From a bacterium (GTDB taxonomy: Bacteria > Armatimonadota > Abditibacteriia > Abditibacteriales > Abditibacteriaceae), in assembly GCA_004172935.1 (NCBI GenBank), contig SDZD01000058.1:1-39275 (forward strand): a DNA stretch of 39,275 nt, in the 5' to 3' direction. The notes beneath the pieces are model-generated. The model did no database searches. It was given only the letters and a program-made list of their open reading frames with translations, and had not been told where the DNA came from. Positions 1 to 7,951 of this stretch are shown piece after piece (the stretch's first letter is position 1; each line of letters begins with the position of its first letter). The translations under genes and the position numbers were made by a program.

Positions 1-85
1 CCTCGTTTCTGAAGAACGGCAACAAAAAGCCCCATGACTCGATCAAAGTCATGGGGCTTTTTGTTGCCGTTCTTCAGAAACGAGG
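1..85. terminator. Very long perfect hairpin (39-bp arms, 7-nt loop)
   Basis: Bases 1-39 are the exact reverse complement of 47-85, around a 7-base loop (40-46). The inner part (C4-A5 type stem with a C-rich/G-rich core and a T5 run at about 58-62) looks like an ordinary intrinsic terminator. The outer 20 bp are also perfectly paired, which a terminator does not need. The arms begin at the window edge, so they could be longer. It probably ends the gene left of the window and lies 56 bases before the next start codon. Confidence 0.75.
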
Positions 86-141
86 CGAATTCCTTTTTGT
101 CTCAATCCGCTATTTCCAGCCATAAAAATTAATCGACAACT

Positions 142-2472
142 ATGCTAGTTCATGCCCCTAAAATCTCTGCTCTCGGTGTGTTCGGTGGTATTTGTTGCTG
201 TGCTGTACTTCTCCCACTCGTCCACGCCGCTGAAACGAAGTCAAAGTTACAACTAATTAGCGAGTCCCCGCGCCAGTGGCAGCGCAGCGAATTTCGAGTC
301 GAAGGTATCCCCCTCAATGGCGCTAATGCCTACGACCCCGAACAAATCGCGCTCGATGCCATCATCACGCCCCCATCCAAAACGCGCCTAACCATCCCGC
401 TCTTTTGGTATGTCGCCTACACCCATTCGCTCGAATCCAACGACAAAGGCGAACAATGGGAAAAAATAGCGCCCGACCCGAAAAAGACCACGGGCGAGTG
501 GCGTTTACGCTGGACGCCGCGCGAAATTGGACCTCACACACTCACCATTTCGGTAAAACGTGGCGGCGTCAGCCAAAATTTGCCGCCGTTAACATGCGCT
601 GTCGCCCCCAAAGCAACCTCATCGCGCGGTTTCGTCTCCATCGAACCCATCAATAAACGCTTTTTTCGAACCGATGATGGGCGCCCACTGCCGCTATTCG
701 GCATGAATGCCTGTTGGCCCGGTCGGCGCGGAACCTACGATTACGACGACTGGTTGCCCGCTATGGCGCGCAATGGCATCAACTACACCCGTTTGTGGCA
801 AGCCAACTCTGGTTTTCGCGCCGAACTGTACGGCAACGAGCGCCAAAATTACAACCAATCTACCCTCTGGCAACTCGACCGTGTCTTCGATAGCGCCGCT
901 CAAAACGGCATAAACATCATGCTATGCATGGGATTCCACGGCGAATTCCAGACCGATCTTGACATGTGGGGCAGCCACGGGAGTTGGACTACGCACGCCT
1001 ATCAGGTCAACAATGGCGGCCCCTGCGAAAAACCGAACGATTTCTTTACCGACCCCACCGCCGCCAAGCTCTATCAGAAGCGTTTACGCTATCTCGTCGC
1101 TCGCTACGGGGCCAATCCCAACCTGTTCAGTTGGCAGTTTTTCAACGAAATCAACAACATTTACGGCGATTCCAAAGCCTCGCAGCGCGAAAACCGCGAC
1201 CGTAACCGCCTCCATCCCCCCGATGTCGTGGCGTGGCACGAGCGGATGGGCAAATATCTCCGTTCACTCGATTCCTACCACCACCTGGTTACTACCAGTT
1301 TCGGCTCGGCGGGCGAGCAACAGGAGATGTGGAAACTCCCCGAACTCGACTACACCAACTGGCATTGGTACGGCACATGGAACGGCCCTTACAATGCCAT
1401 CACGCAAATGACCGAAGGGGTCGGGACGCAGCTCAACGAACGCTACAAAAAGCCCGTCGTCATCGCCGAATTTGGCACCGATGGACGCGGCTGGCATCCC
1501 GAAAGTGACGCCGAGCGCCGAGGTTTACGCCAGGCCATCTGGGGAGGTATTTTTTGTGGTACTGCGGGCACATCCATGCCGTGGTGGTGGGAGGATATTC
1601 ACCGCGAAAATCTCTATCCCCTGTGGAAATCACTACGGGATTTTCTGCCCGCCGATTTTGGCACTGCCAAATGGCGTCCTCTCGAAGCCTTTCACCCGCC
1701 AATAGTACCCGCCCAACTGGGCCAAATCACACCCAATTCGACGCCATTTACCGAGAAAATTGCTTTAACGGGCAATTGGGGTAAGGGCAGCGGCGAACCT
1801 ATAATTCTCAACTCCCCCGGCGATAGTGATCTCGCTCAAATCAGCGGCTATATTCACGGCAGGTCGAAGCCCGAATTACGCACTCCATTCATCATTGAAG
1901 CGAACTTAGGCGAGGGGGCCAAATTAGTTCTGCACCTCAACTCGGTCGCCAATGACCCTACGCTGGTTGTCGCCCAAAATGGCAAGCCCATTTTCGAGCG
2001 AAAACTACCCAACAAAGACGGGATTTGGGAGCGAAATAACGAGTACAACGAGGATATTACCGTCCCACTCCAATCGGGCCGCTCCACCATCGAAATCCTC
2101 AACGGCGGCGAAGATTGGTTCTTTCTTGATTGGGTACGAGTCGAAGGTGTGCTCCCATCCAATAACGCTACCACCACATCCGCTATCCCACTGGAACACT
2201 ACCTGCTGAGCGACGGAAAAAACCGTTTATTATGGGTAGTAGATAACCGCTATGTATGGCCTCGCCACCGAACTCAAATCGCGATTCCAGTCGAGGGCGC
2301 CAAAATACAGCTCAAAAATTGGCCCACTGGCCGCTGGAATATCGAATGGTGGCAAACCAGCACCGGAAAATCATTGGCGAAGACTTCTGCAACCGCAAAA
2401 AACAATCAACTCGACCTACCAATAGTCCCTTTCAACGGCGACACAGCCGCCCGCCTAACTCCCGCAATTTAG
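142..2472 (+). CDS. Secreted glycoside hydrolase, DUF5060 + GH5-like catalytic domain + carbohydrate-binding C-terminus
   Basis: The 776-residue protein has an N-terminal hydrophobic signal segment ending near VHAAE (about residue 30). Residues 35-150 resemble the DUF5060 beta domain that often precedes glycosidase barrels. Residues 155-520 look like a GH5/clan-A TIM barrel: the acid/base is probably E336 in WQFFNEINN and the nucleophile E443 in VVIAEFGTDG. Residues 560-685 look like a beta-sandwich carbohydrate-binding module ending in DWFFLDWVRVEG, followed by a short beta domain. The likely job is extracellular or periplasmic hydrolysis of a beta-linked polysaccharide; the substrate cannot be read from sequence. 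It stands alone, with no clear ribosome binding site. Family-level confidence is good; assignment to GH5 rather than another clan-A family is less certain. Confidence 0.8.
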   Translation: MLVHAPKISALGVFGGICCCAVLLPLVHAAETKSKLQLISESPRQWQRSEFRVEGIPLNGANAYDPEQIALDAIITPPSKTRLTIPLFWYVAYTHSLESNDKGEQWEKIAPDPKKTTGEWRLRWTPREIGPHTLTISVKRGGVSQNLPPLTCAVAPKATSSRGFVSIEPINKRFFRTDDGRPLPLFGMNACWPGRRGTYDYDDWLPAMARNGINYTRLWQANSGFRAELYGNERQNYNQSTLWQLDRVFDSAAQNGINIMLCMGFHGEFQTDLDMWGSHGSWTTHAYQVNNGGPCEKPNDFFTDPTAAKLYQKRLRYLVARYGANPNLFSWQFFNEINNIYGDSKASQRENRDRNRLHPPDVVAWHERMGKYLRSLDSYHHLVTTSFGSAGEQQEMWKLPELDYTNWHWYGTWNGPYNAITQMTEGVGTQLNERYKKPVVIAEFGTDGRGWHPESDAERRGLRQAIWGGIFCGTAGTSMPWWWEDIHRENLYPLWKSLRDFLPADFGTAKWRPLEAFHPPIVPAQLGQITPNSTPFTEKIALTGNWGKGSGEPIILNSPGDSDLAQISGYIHGRSKPELRTPFIIEANLGEGAKLVLHLNSVANDPTLVVAQNGKPIFERKLPNKDGIWERNNEYNEDITVPLQSGRSTIEILNGGEDWFFLDWVRVEGVLPSNNATTTSAIPLEHYLLSDGKNRLLWVVDNRYVWPRHRTQIAIPVEGAKIQLKNWPTGRWNIEWWQTSTGKSLAKTSATAKNNQLDLPIVPFNGDTAARLTPAI

Positions 2473-2530
2473 TTTTGATGCTCTTTTCGTCAGTGCCAAC
2501 TCAGCATAATTTCAGTTGATGCTTTCCCCT

Positions 2531-2556
2531 GTAGGGGCGAACCTTGTGTTCGCCCT
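2531..2556. repeat. Short dispersed palindromic element, copy 1
   Basis: The element has a 7-bp perfect stem, GGGCGAA (2535-2541) with TTCGCCC (2549-2555), around the loop CCTTGTG. A diverged copy lies at 28419-28443 in another gap, sharing the core CGAACCTTGTGT and the closing CGCCCTC. Two intergenic copies with a conserved loop suggest a REP-like family. Confidence 0.55.
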
Positions 2557-2607
2557 CAAACAATTCTCCACTACTAGCGAAGGTGAACAGTCGCGCCGAA
2601 AGACGCG

Positions 2608-2637
2608 AATAGCCCCCGAATAAATCCGGGGGCTATT
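2608..2637. terminator. Bidirectional terminator between converging genes
   Basis: An 11-bp perfect stem (2608-2618 with 2627-2637) has an 8-base loop and a GC-rich core with A/T flanks on both sides. It lies between the plus-strand glycosidase and the minus-strand desaturase, 22 bases past the desaturase stop, and could serve both. Confidence 0.75.
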
Positions 2638-2659
2638 TAAGGGGAGAACCAAGCGTAAT

Positions 2660-3649
2660 TTACGCGCCGTCTTTCTTTTCAGCGCCTACTGTCGAGGGCT
2701 TTTCGCGCAATGGCGCACTCACTTCGTGCAAGAATTCCATGATTTCTTTGTACGAACCAACGGTTGTGGTTTCGTGATAAGAAACTGAGCGCTCTTCGCA
2801 GAAATCCTTCACGATAGCCTGCAATCGGCGCATTTTGTTGCGTGGAATGGAGGGGAACAAGTGGTGTTCGATCTGGTAGTTCAAACCACCATACATAAAG
2901 TCCGTGACGGGGTGTGCTTTCACGTTGCGCGAAGTCAAAACTTGGCAGCGCAAGTAATCACGGCGAGCTTCGCCTTCCAGAATCGGCATTCCCTTGTGGT
3001 TAGGCGCGAATACGCCACCGAGAAGGATGCCATAGGAAATTTGGTGAAGAGCGATAAATGGTGCAGCCCACCAGCCTAGGAGGCCAATTGTGACTCCAAA
3101 GTAGGCGATGTAGTGCAGGATGCAGAGAACAATTTCAAACCTTTTGCCAGGGAATTTGTTTTCGAACAGGTATTTCACTGTGCCGCACTTCAAGTTGACT
3201 CCGGCCATCGAAAGAATCGGAAAGAAAAAATATTTCTGATACTTGACGATGAAACGGGCGACACCGCGCTTGTCGTGAAGTTGCGATTCGTCGAACGCCA
3301 GCACCGGATATTCCAGGTTCGGGTCATGCTCGATGTCGTTGGTGTGAGCGTGGTGGCGATTGTGGTCATCCAGCCACCATGTGAAGCTCACGCCCGACAT
3401 AAAGTTTGCTACGAACAAGCCCAGCAAGTCATTTGCGCGTGCGTTTGGCGCGATTTGGCGGTGTCCTGCGTCGTGCCCCAAGAATGCGATCTGTGCGGAC
3501 ACAAAGCCTAGAAACAGGGCATTGAGCATCTGGATCGCTATGTTATGAACGAAGAATAACACGCCCATGCTCAGCGCGAATAAGCCAAAGGTCAGCGCGA
3601 ATTTATAGACATAGAAGCCGTACTGCTTTTCAAGCAGCTTCTCTTCCAT
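2660..3649 (-). CDS. Membrane fatty acid desaturase (acyl-lipid/acyl-CoA, linoleoyl-CoA desaturase-like)
   Basis: An integral-membrane di-iron desaturase that inserts a double bond into membrane acyl chains. In the 329-residue form starting at the first ATG, the three histidine boxes are HDAGH (59-63), HNRHH (96-100) and QIEHH (259-263). The Q in the third box is typical of front-end desaturases; no cytochrome b5 domain is present. Hydrophobic stretches lie near 18-55, 140-155 and 172-215. The frame stays open for 57 codons upstream of this ATG, and that stretch includes DYSDLKK, which matches the usual N-terminus of these proteins. The true start is therefore probably upstream, perhaps an ATT at 3755-3757 preceded by GGAG, giving 365 residues. 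The upstream stop is at 3821-3823. It may adjust membrane fluidity; no operon partner is visible. Confidence 0.88.
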   Translation of the reverse strand: MEEKLLEKQYGFYVYKFALTFGLFALSMGVLFFVHNIAIQMLNALFLGFVSAQIAFLGHDAGHRQIAPNARANDLLGLFVANFMSGVSFTWWLDDHNRHHAHTNDIEHDPNLEYPVLAFDESQLHDKRGVARFIVKYQKYFFFPILSMAGVNLKCGTVKYLFENKFPGKRFEIVLCILHYIAYFGVTIGLLGWWAAPFIALHQISYGILLGGVFAPNHKGMPILEGEARRDYLRCQVLTSRNVKAHPVTDFMYGGLNYQIEHHLFPSIPRNKMRRLQAIVKDFCEERSVSYHETTTVGSYKEIMEFLHEVSAPLREKPSTVGAEKKDGA

Positions 3650-3937
3650 GATAATTTTTTTCAGGTCGCTATAGTCGCGATTGACAGATTTTTTGGGCGC
3701 CTTGGTGGCGGTAAGGGTATCCCCGATAGCGGGTGCGGATTGTGTGGCGTTCGAAATAACAAATTCTCCAATTTTTTTATAAAGCAGGAAGGCTTTTTTG
3801 GGCCTCAGAAGTTTGCCTGATTAGCGCCTAAAGTGGGGTGGGCAAGTGTTAACGCAGTTCTCAAATTTTAGTCGATTAACAGAGTTATTTTGCGGGAACG
3901 AGAGAACCACTTTTAGGAACAATTTTCTTGTATTCTC

Positions 3938-4657
3938 TTACTTGAATGCCAGTACGTCAGGAACTGGCCAACCGCCGTTCACATTCATCTTCGGCTCGCC
4001 GTTCACTGCCAGTTGTGTCGAGGGGCCACCGTCCATATTGAGCGCCTGAACACAATCGAGTCCAGAAGGCGAAGCCCAAATCTTCGCCCATTCATCAAGC
4101 GAGAGTTCGCCTTCGGAAACCGCTAACACCACACGTCCCCGACGGTCGATGCCAACTCCGGTACGATGTGCCCACTGGGGCTTCAAATCGGTTGGCTTGC
4201 CATCGACAACCAAACGTGGCCCGCACTGGATAGCTTCGTCGGGACGAAGCGACGAGTCGTAATCGCGTGTGTGCGATAAATGAGCGACGCCGTCCTTCAC
4301 CCAGAACACGCCCCAATCGGCGCGGCGCAATTTGGTTTTTTCGACGTTTTTACCCGCGCGCAGTCCCATCGGGTGTCCATCGCCATCGAAGTAGCCGCCG
4401 TTAACAACCACACGCGCCTTCGTCTGCTTCAACCAGTCGGAAGCCACTAGGTAATGCTTGCCAGCGACGCGAAACGCCGAAGCGGGCGCGCGGAAAGCGC
4501 GGATGGTGACAGGGAATGCGTGCGAAGTGCGATGCAGTTCGCGAGTTTCAATTTTGGACGGCAAACGGTGCCAGGGGCTGTCGCCCTGTGCCCGCCAATA
4601 AATGGCCCCCCAGAAACACAAAAGCGCGGCGAGGCCCACGCCCAGAAGTCGTTGCAT
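3938..4657 (-). CDS. Phosphodiester glycosidase family protein (NAGPA/DUF2233-like)
   Basis: About 239 residues from the chosen start. An N-terminal hydrophobic segment (LLGVGLAALLCFWGAIYW) is probably a signal or membrane anchor. The family motifs are VVNGGYFDGDGHPMG, then FWVKDG, a GPRLVVDG segment, and the C-terminal MDGGPST. This family shares the fold of the mammalian N-acetylglucosamine-1-phosphodiester alpha-N-acetylglucosaminidase and is usually exported. Bacterial members act on, or are proposed to act on, phosphodiester-linked sugars such as exopolysaccharide or wall components; the substrate here is unknown. An ATG 22 codons upstream (4723) is also open, but 4657 places the hydrophobic segment at the N-terminus. 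Neither start has a clear ribosome binding site. Confidence 0.8.
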   Translation of the reverse strand: MQRLLGVGLAALLCFWGAIYWRAQGDSPWHRLPSKIETRELHRTSHAFPVTIRAFRAPASAFRVAGKHYLVASDWLKQTKARVVVNGGYFDGDGHPMGLRAGKNVEKTKLRRADWGVFWVKDGVAHLSHTRDYDSSLRPDEAIQCGPRLVVDGKPTDLKPQWAHRTGVGIDRRGRVVLAVSEGELSLDEWAKIWASPSGLDCVQALNMDGGPSTQLAVNGEPKMNVNGGWPVPDVLAFK

Positions 4658-4750
4658 AGTGGTGTGAAGAAGTGGTGTAGATGCAACTCGCGAATAGGAA
4701 AAATTCCCTTCGGAAAGCCACATATTATTTTACGGTAGTGCGCCCCCGCC

Positions 4751-4779
4751 TTGCGCGATGTGACTGAGACCTTTATACC
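4751..4779 (+). promoter_or_regulatory. Candidate sigma-70 promoter of tRNA-Leu
   Basis: TTGCGC (4751-4756) and TATACC (4774-4779) are separated by 17 bases, and the tRNA begins 25 bases downstream. The spacing is ideal, though both hexamers only partly match consensus. Confidence 0.45.
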
Positions 4780-4804
4780 CTTAGCGTTCTCTTTATTTAT
4801 GAGA

Positions 4805-4887
4805 GCCGATGTGGCGAAATGGCAGACGCACCGGACTTAAAATCCGTTGCCCGCAAGGGCGTGCCGGTTCGAGTCCGGCCATCGGTA
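4805..4887 (+). tRNA. tRNA-Leu (anticodon UAA)
   Basis: The 83-base cloverleaf has acceptor arms GCCGATG and CATCGGT (first pair G-U), discriminator A4887 and the anticodon loop CTTAAAA (anticodon TAA). It has a long variable arm (GCCCGCAAGGGC) as expected of a class II tRNA, and a T arm with GGTTCGAGTCC. CCA is not encoded. Confidence 0.95.
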
Positions 4888-4890
4888 GGT

Positions 4891-4949
4891 AAAATGGGGC
4901 GCGAACGTTCACAAGGCGTTCGCGCTTCCGTGTGTTTGGGCCATTTTTT
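4891..4949 (+). terminator. Two-tier hairpin with T-run between tRNA-Leu and maf
   Basis: The inner stem is 4899-4907 with 4917-4925 (9 bp). The outer stem is 4891-4897 (AAAATGG) with 4941-4947 (CCATTTT). T6 follows at 4944-4949, only two bases before the maf ATG at 4952. It probably ends the tRNA transcript. If read-through feeds maf-mreBC, the structure would damp expression. Confidence 0.5.
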
Positions 4950-4951
4950 AT

Positions 4952-5554
4952 ATGCTTCGCCTTGTTCTCGCTTCGGCCTCCCCTCGCCGCTCGCAACTCC
5001 TGCGCGACCTTGGTCTAAGTTTCACTTTGGCTCCCACGCAGGCCGAAGAACCCGCGCCCGTGCCTGGTGACGGTGCGCAACCCCACCTTTACGTCGAACG
5101 TCTGGCACGCCTGAAAGCCGAGGCCTGTCCCGAATCGGGCCTCATCATCGCTGCCGATACCGTCGTCGTATTCGAGGACGAAATTTTGAACAAGCCCCGC
5201 AACCCCGAAGACGCCTTCGCCATGCTGTCTCGTCTGCGCGGTAACACCCATCGCGTTCTGACAGGCGTTTGTTTGCGGCAGGGCGACCAGTTCCATCTCG
5301 AACACGAAGAAACCCGCGTCACTTTTGGCAACGTTTCGGACGAGTGGATTCGCGCCTACGTCGAAACCGGTGAACCCCTCGATAAAGCCGGAGCCTATGG
5401 CGCGCAGGGACGCGGCGCCCTTCTTGTCGCCCGCATCGAAGGCGACTATTTCAACGTGGTTGGTTTGCCCATCTTTCGTCTTTCAAAAATGTTAGCCGCT
5501 CAGGGCCTCGATATTTCGAGTCAGTGGAACGCGAAGGCCGAGGTGACTGATTGA
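4952..5554 (+). CDS. maf: Maf family nucleoside-triphosphate pyrophosphatase
   Basis: The 200-residue protein has the typical length and motifs of the Maf/ITPase-like house-cleaning family. These are LASASPRRSQLL at the N-terminus, IAADTVVV followed by KPRNPEDA, HRVLTGV, and DKAGAYGAQG near residue 148. The last motif is characteristic of the YhdE-like dTTP/UTP pyrophosphatase branch. It is expected to hydrolyse dTTP, UTP or modified nucleotides in the cytoplasm; overexpression of Bacillus Maf blocks septation. Its stop overlaps the TTG start of mreB, so the two are translationally coupled. The maf-mre linkage is known in many bacteria. Confidence 0.93.
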   Translation: MLRLVLASASPRRSQLLRDLGLSFTLAPTQAEEPAPVPGDGAQPHLYVERLARLKAEACPESGLIIAADTVVVFEDEILNKPRNPEDAFAMLSRLRGNTHRVLTGVCLRQGDQFHLEHEETRVTFGNVSDEWIRAYVETGEPLDKAGAYGAQGRGALLVARIEGDYFNVVGLPIFRLSKMLAAQGLDISSQWNAKAEVTD

Positions 5555-6558
5555 ATAAATTCTGGCGGCGTGCAGGTGACATTGGCATCGACCTTGGCAC
5601 TGCGAACACGCTCATTGCCATGCGTGAGCGCGGCCTTGTTCTCGAAGAACCCTCGGTAGTTGCTGTAGATCGTGTGCGCGGAGTTATTTGCGCCGTAGGC
5701 ACCGATGCTAAGGCCATGATGGGCCGCACCCCCGCACACCTTACCGTCGTTCGTCCCTTGCGTGATGGCGTTGTCGCCGATTTGAACGTGACCCGCCAAA
5801 TGCTCGAACATTTCGTCGGGCGCGTTTATAGGGGCCGGGGCTTCATGTCGCCGCGCGTTATGGTGGGCGTGCCTTCGGGCATCACCGAAGTCGAGCGCCG
5901 GGCCGTCGAAAGCGCCGCCGAAACTGCCACAGGCGCCCGTCAGGCCCATACCATCGAAGAACCGATGGCAGCGGCTCTGGGGGCAGGATTGCCCGTCGAT
6001 GAGTCCGCTGGCTCTATGATCGTGGACATTGGCGGAGGCACTACCGAAGTCGCCGTTATATCTCTGGGCGGAATCGTCGCGGCGCGCTCGATTCGCACCG
6101 GAGGCGACGAAATAGACGAGGCGCTCCGCTTCCACATTCGCCACACCCATAACTTGGCCGTCGGCGAAATCTCGATTGAGAAGCTAAAAATCGAAGCCGC
6201 CTCGGCCTACGCAGTCGTCCCCGATTCCAAGGTTTGGGTGCGTGGGCGTTCTCTTGTGACCGGACTTCCCGGCGCCATCGAAATTTCGAGCGGCGAACTA
6301 CGCTCGGCGATTCGTGAACCCGTCAGCGCAATTATCGAAATCGTCCGTTCTACTCTGGAAGGGGCGCCCCCTGAACTGTGCGCCGACATCATGGAGCGCG
6401 GCATCACCCTCGCGGGCGGCGGCTCGTTGCTACGCGGCCTGAATGTCGCCATCGAAAAGGCCATCGGCACTCCTACTAGCGTCTGCGATGCCCCGCTGGC
6501 TGCTGTCGCACTGGGAACGCTACGCGCCCTCGAACGCCGTACCAAAGATAAAGACTAG
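5551..6558 (+). CDS. mreB: Actin-like rod-shape protein MreB
   Basis: The 335-residue MreB forms membrane-bound filaments that guide lateral wall synthesis. Visible are the phosphate-1 motif GIDLGTANT (12-20), phosphate-2 VDIGGGTTEV (158-167), EEPMAAALGAG (136-146) and the adenosine motif TLAGGGSLLRGL (286-297). The N-terminus MNKFWRRAG carries an exposed Phe-Trp pair next to basic residues, like the membrane-inserting tip of Gram-negative MreB. The start is TTG at 5551, overlapping the maf TGA; GAGGTG lies just upstream. mreC follows after 86 bases. Confidence 0.95.
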   Translation: MNKFWRRAGDIGIDLGTANTLIAMRERGLVLEEPSVVAVDRVRGVICAVGTDAKAMMGRTPAHLTVVRPLRDGVVADLNVTRQMLEHFVGRVYRGRGFMSPRVMVGVPSGITEVERRAVESAAETATGARQAHTIEEPMAAALGAGLPVDESAGSMIVDIGGGTTEVAVISLGGIVAARSIRTGGDEIDEALRFHIRHTHNLAVGEISIEKLKIEAASAYAVVPDSKVWVRGRSLVTGLPGAIEISSGELRSAIREPVSAIIEIVRSTLEGAPPELCADIMERGITLAGGGSLLRGLNVAIEKAIGTPTSVCDAPLAAVALGTLRALERRTKDKD

Positions 6559-6644
6559 GGAGTCGCAACAGTCGTTTTCCCTTCACAACTCCACGGATTC
6601 GCTTTTAATATCCGTGTCGCACACACTTAAGACGCTCTGCTTCA

Positions 6645-7472
6645 ATGATTTCTCTACCTCGTTTCTGGCCGCTTGGTGTCGGTGGTATTGTTTGCCTGGG
6701 GTTGGTCGCCATGCAAAACACGGCTATGGGACGCGGGCGCCTCGACCCAGTCGCGGGAGCGGGAACAGCGCTTCTTAGCCCCGTACAAAGTGGTCTCAAT
6801 GGGGTAGGCGCCTATTTTAGTGACATCGGGCGTGTCATCATGCACCGCGCAGATTTGGCGAGCGAGAACACGCGACTGCGCGCCCGCATCCTCGACTTGG
6901 AAGGCCAGAATTCGCGGCTGTCGCGTTTGCAACGTGAAAACGTCGAACTGCGCAAGTTGCTGAAGATGCCCGCCCCCTTGCCGGGACGTAATATTGCCGC
7001 TGATGTGGTGGCCGCCACTCGTGGCGATGTCACGCGCCGCCTCACGCTGGGAGCAGGTTCACGCTCAGGGGTTTCCGTCAAAGACATCGTTTACAGCGCA
7101 CAGGGCTTGGTCGGTCAAATTTCTTCTGTTGGCCCCTGGACGAGCGTTGTAACGCCTCTGGTCGACCGTGATGGTGGCGCGGGCGCATTTGTAGCCCGTT
7201 CGGGTGCACAGGGCTTAGTTGTCGGCAACGGCTCCGATGTGCCGAAGATGCTTTATCTGCCTTTCGACTCCGACGTGCGCGTTGACGATCTGTTGCTAAC
7301 CAGCGGTGCTGGACAAAATGACGGCGCCATTTATCCGCGTGGCATCGTCATTGGGCGTATTCTCAAGATCGAAAAAGATCGCGCCTATTCGCGCCAGAAC
7401 GCCTTTGTCGCTCCCGCTGTAATCCCTGAAAATCTGGGCGCCGTCTGGATTCACATCAGCGTCAATCGCTAG
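6645..7472 (+). CDS. mreC: Rod-shape protein MreC
   Basis: The 275-residue bitopic inner-membrane protein has one N-terminal membrane segment (about 7-24). A periplasmic coiled coil follows (about 62-102, rich in SENTRLRARILDLEG-like heptads ending at LRKLLKM). The C-terminal double beta-barrel contains TLGAGSRSGVSVKD, GLVGQISSVGPWTS and a closing LGAVWIHI. MreC links MreB to the elongation synthase complex. It directly follows mreB, as usual. mreD does not follow: the next gene is aroQ on the other strand. Confidence 0.93.
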   Translation: MISLPRFWPLGVGGIVCLGLVAMQNTAMGRGRLDPVAGAGTALLSPVQSGLNGVGAYFSDIGRVIMHRADLASENTRLRARILDLEGQNSRLSRLQRENVELRKLLKMPAPLPGRNIAADVVAATRGDVTRRLTLGAGSRSGVSVKDIVYSAQGLVGQISSVGPWTSVVTPLVDRDGGAGAFVARSGAQGLVVGNGSDVPKMLYLPFDSDVRVDDLLLTSGAGQNDGAIYPRGIVIGRILKIEKDRAYSRQNAFVAPAVIPENLGAVWIHISVNR

Positions 7473-7498
7473 AGGGCGCCCCGTTCTATACGCAGACT

Positions 7499-7927
7499 TT
7501 AACCTGCCAAATCGAGTGCTGCGCGCATTCCCAACTCATAGGAAAGCGCCCCAAATCCCGCGATGCTTCCGACGCACACGTCGGCGATCACCGAATGGTG
7601 ACGCCACTCTTCGGGCCGTGCGTGAATGTTCGATAGATGTACCTCGACTACTGGTTTCTTGATGGCTGCGATTGCATCGCGGATAGCATACGAGTAGTGC
7701 GTGAAGGCGCCCGCGTTCAGCACCACGACTGCTGCATCGGTCGCATGTAAGGCGTCAATCAATACGCCTTCGTGGTTCGATTGCTGAGTTTCAAGTTCGA
7801 ATCCCAGCATGTCCGCCAGCACCTGCAAACGTTCGTTGATGGTATCGAGCGTCGTCGTTCCATAAATGGATGTCTCGCGTGTGCCGAGCAAGTTGAGGTT
7901 GGGGCCGTGCAAAACCAAAATTTTCAT
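7499..7927 (-). CDS. aroQ: Type II 3-dehydroquinate dehydratase
   Basis: The 142-residue protein is the normal size for the dodecameric type II enzyme, which converts 3-dehydroquinate to 3-dehydroshikimate in the shikimate pathway. It begins MKILVLHGPNLNLLGTRE, with R17 and Y22 (SIYG) matching the catalytic Arg and Tyr. N71 lies in NAGAFTHYS, and H97 in VEVHLSNIHAR followed by RHHSVI. It converges with mreC across 26 bases and lies 24 bases after the upstream minus-strand ligase-like gene in the opposite reading order, with no other aromatic-pathway gene nearby. Confidence 0.95.
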   Translation of the reverse strand: MKILVLHGPNLNLLGTRETSIYGTTTLDTINERLQVLADMLGFELETQQSNHEGVLIDALHATDAAVVVLNAGAFTHYSYAIRDAIAAIKKPVVEVHLSNIHARPEEWRHHSVIADVCVGSIAGFGALSYELGMRAALDLAG

Positions 7928-7951
7928 CGCGCTTTATTTTAAAGCCTTGCG

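Noticed and set aside
5521..6150. 209-codon minus-strand frame across mreB
   Set aside because: Antisense to a certain mreB; translation lacks any known pattern.
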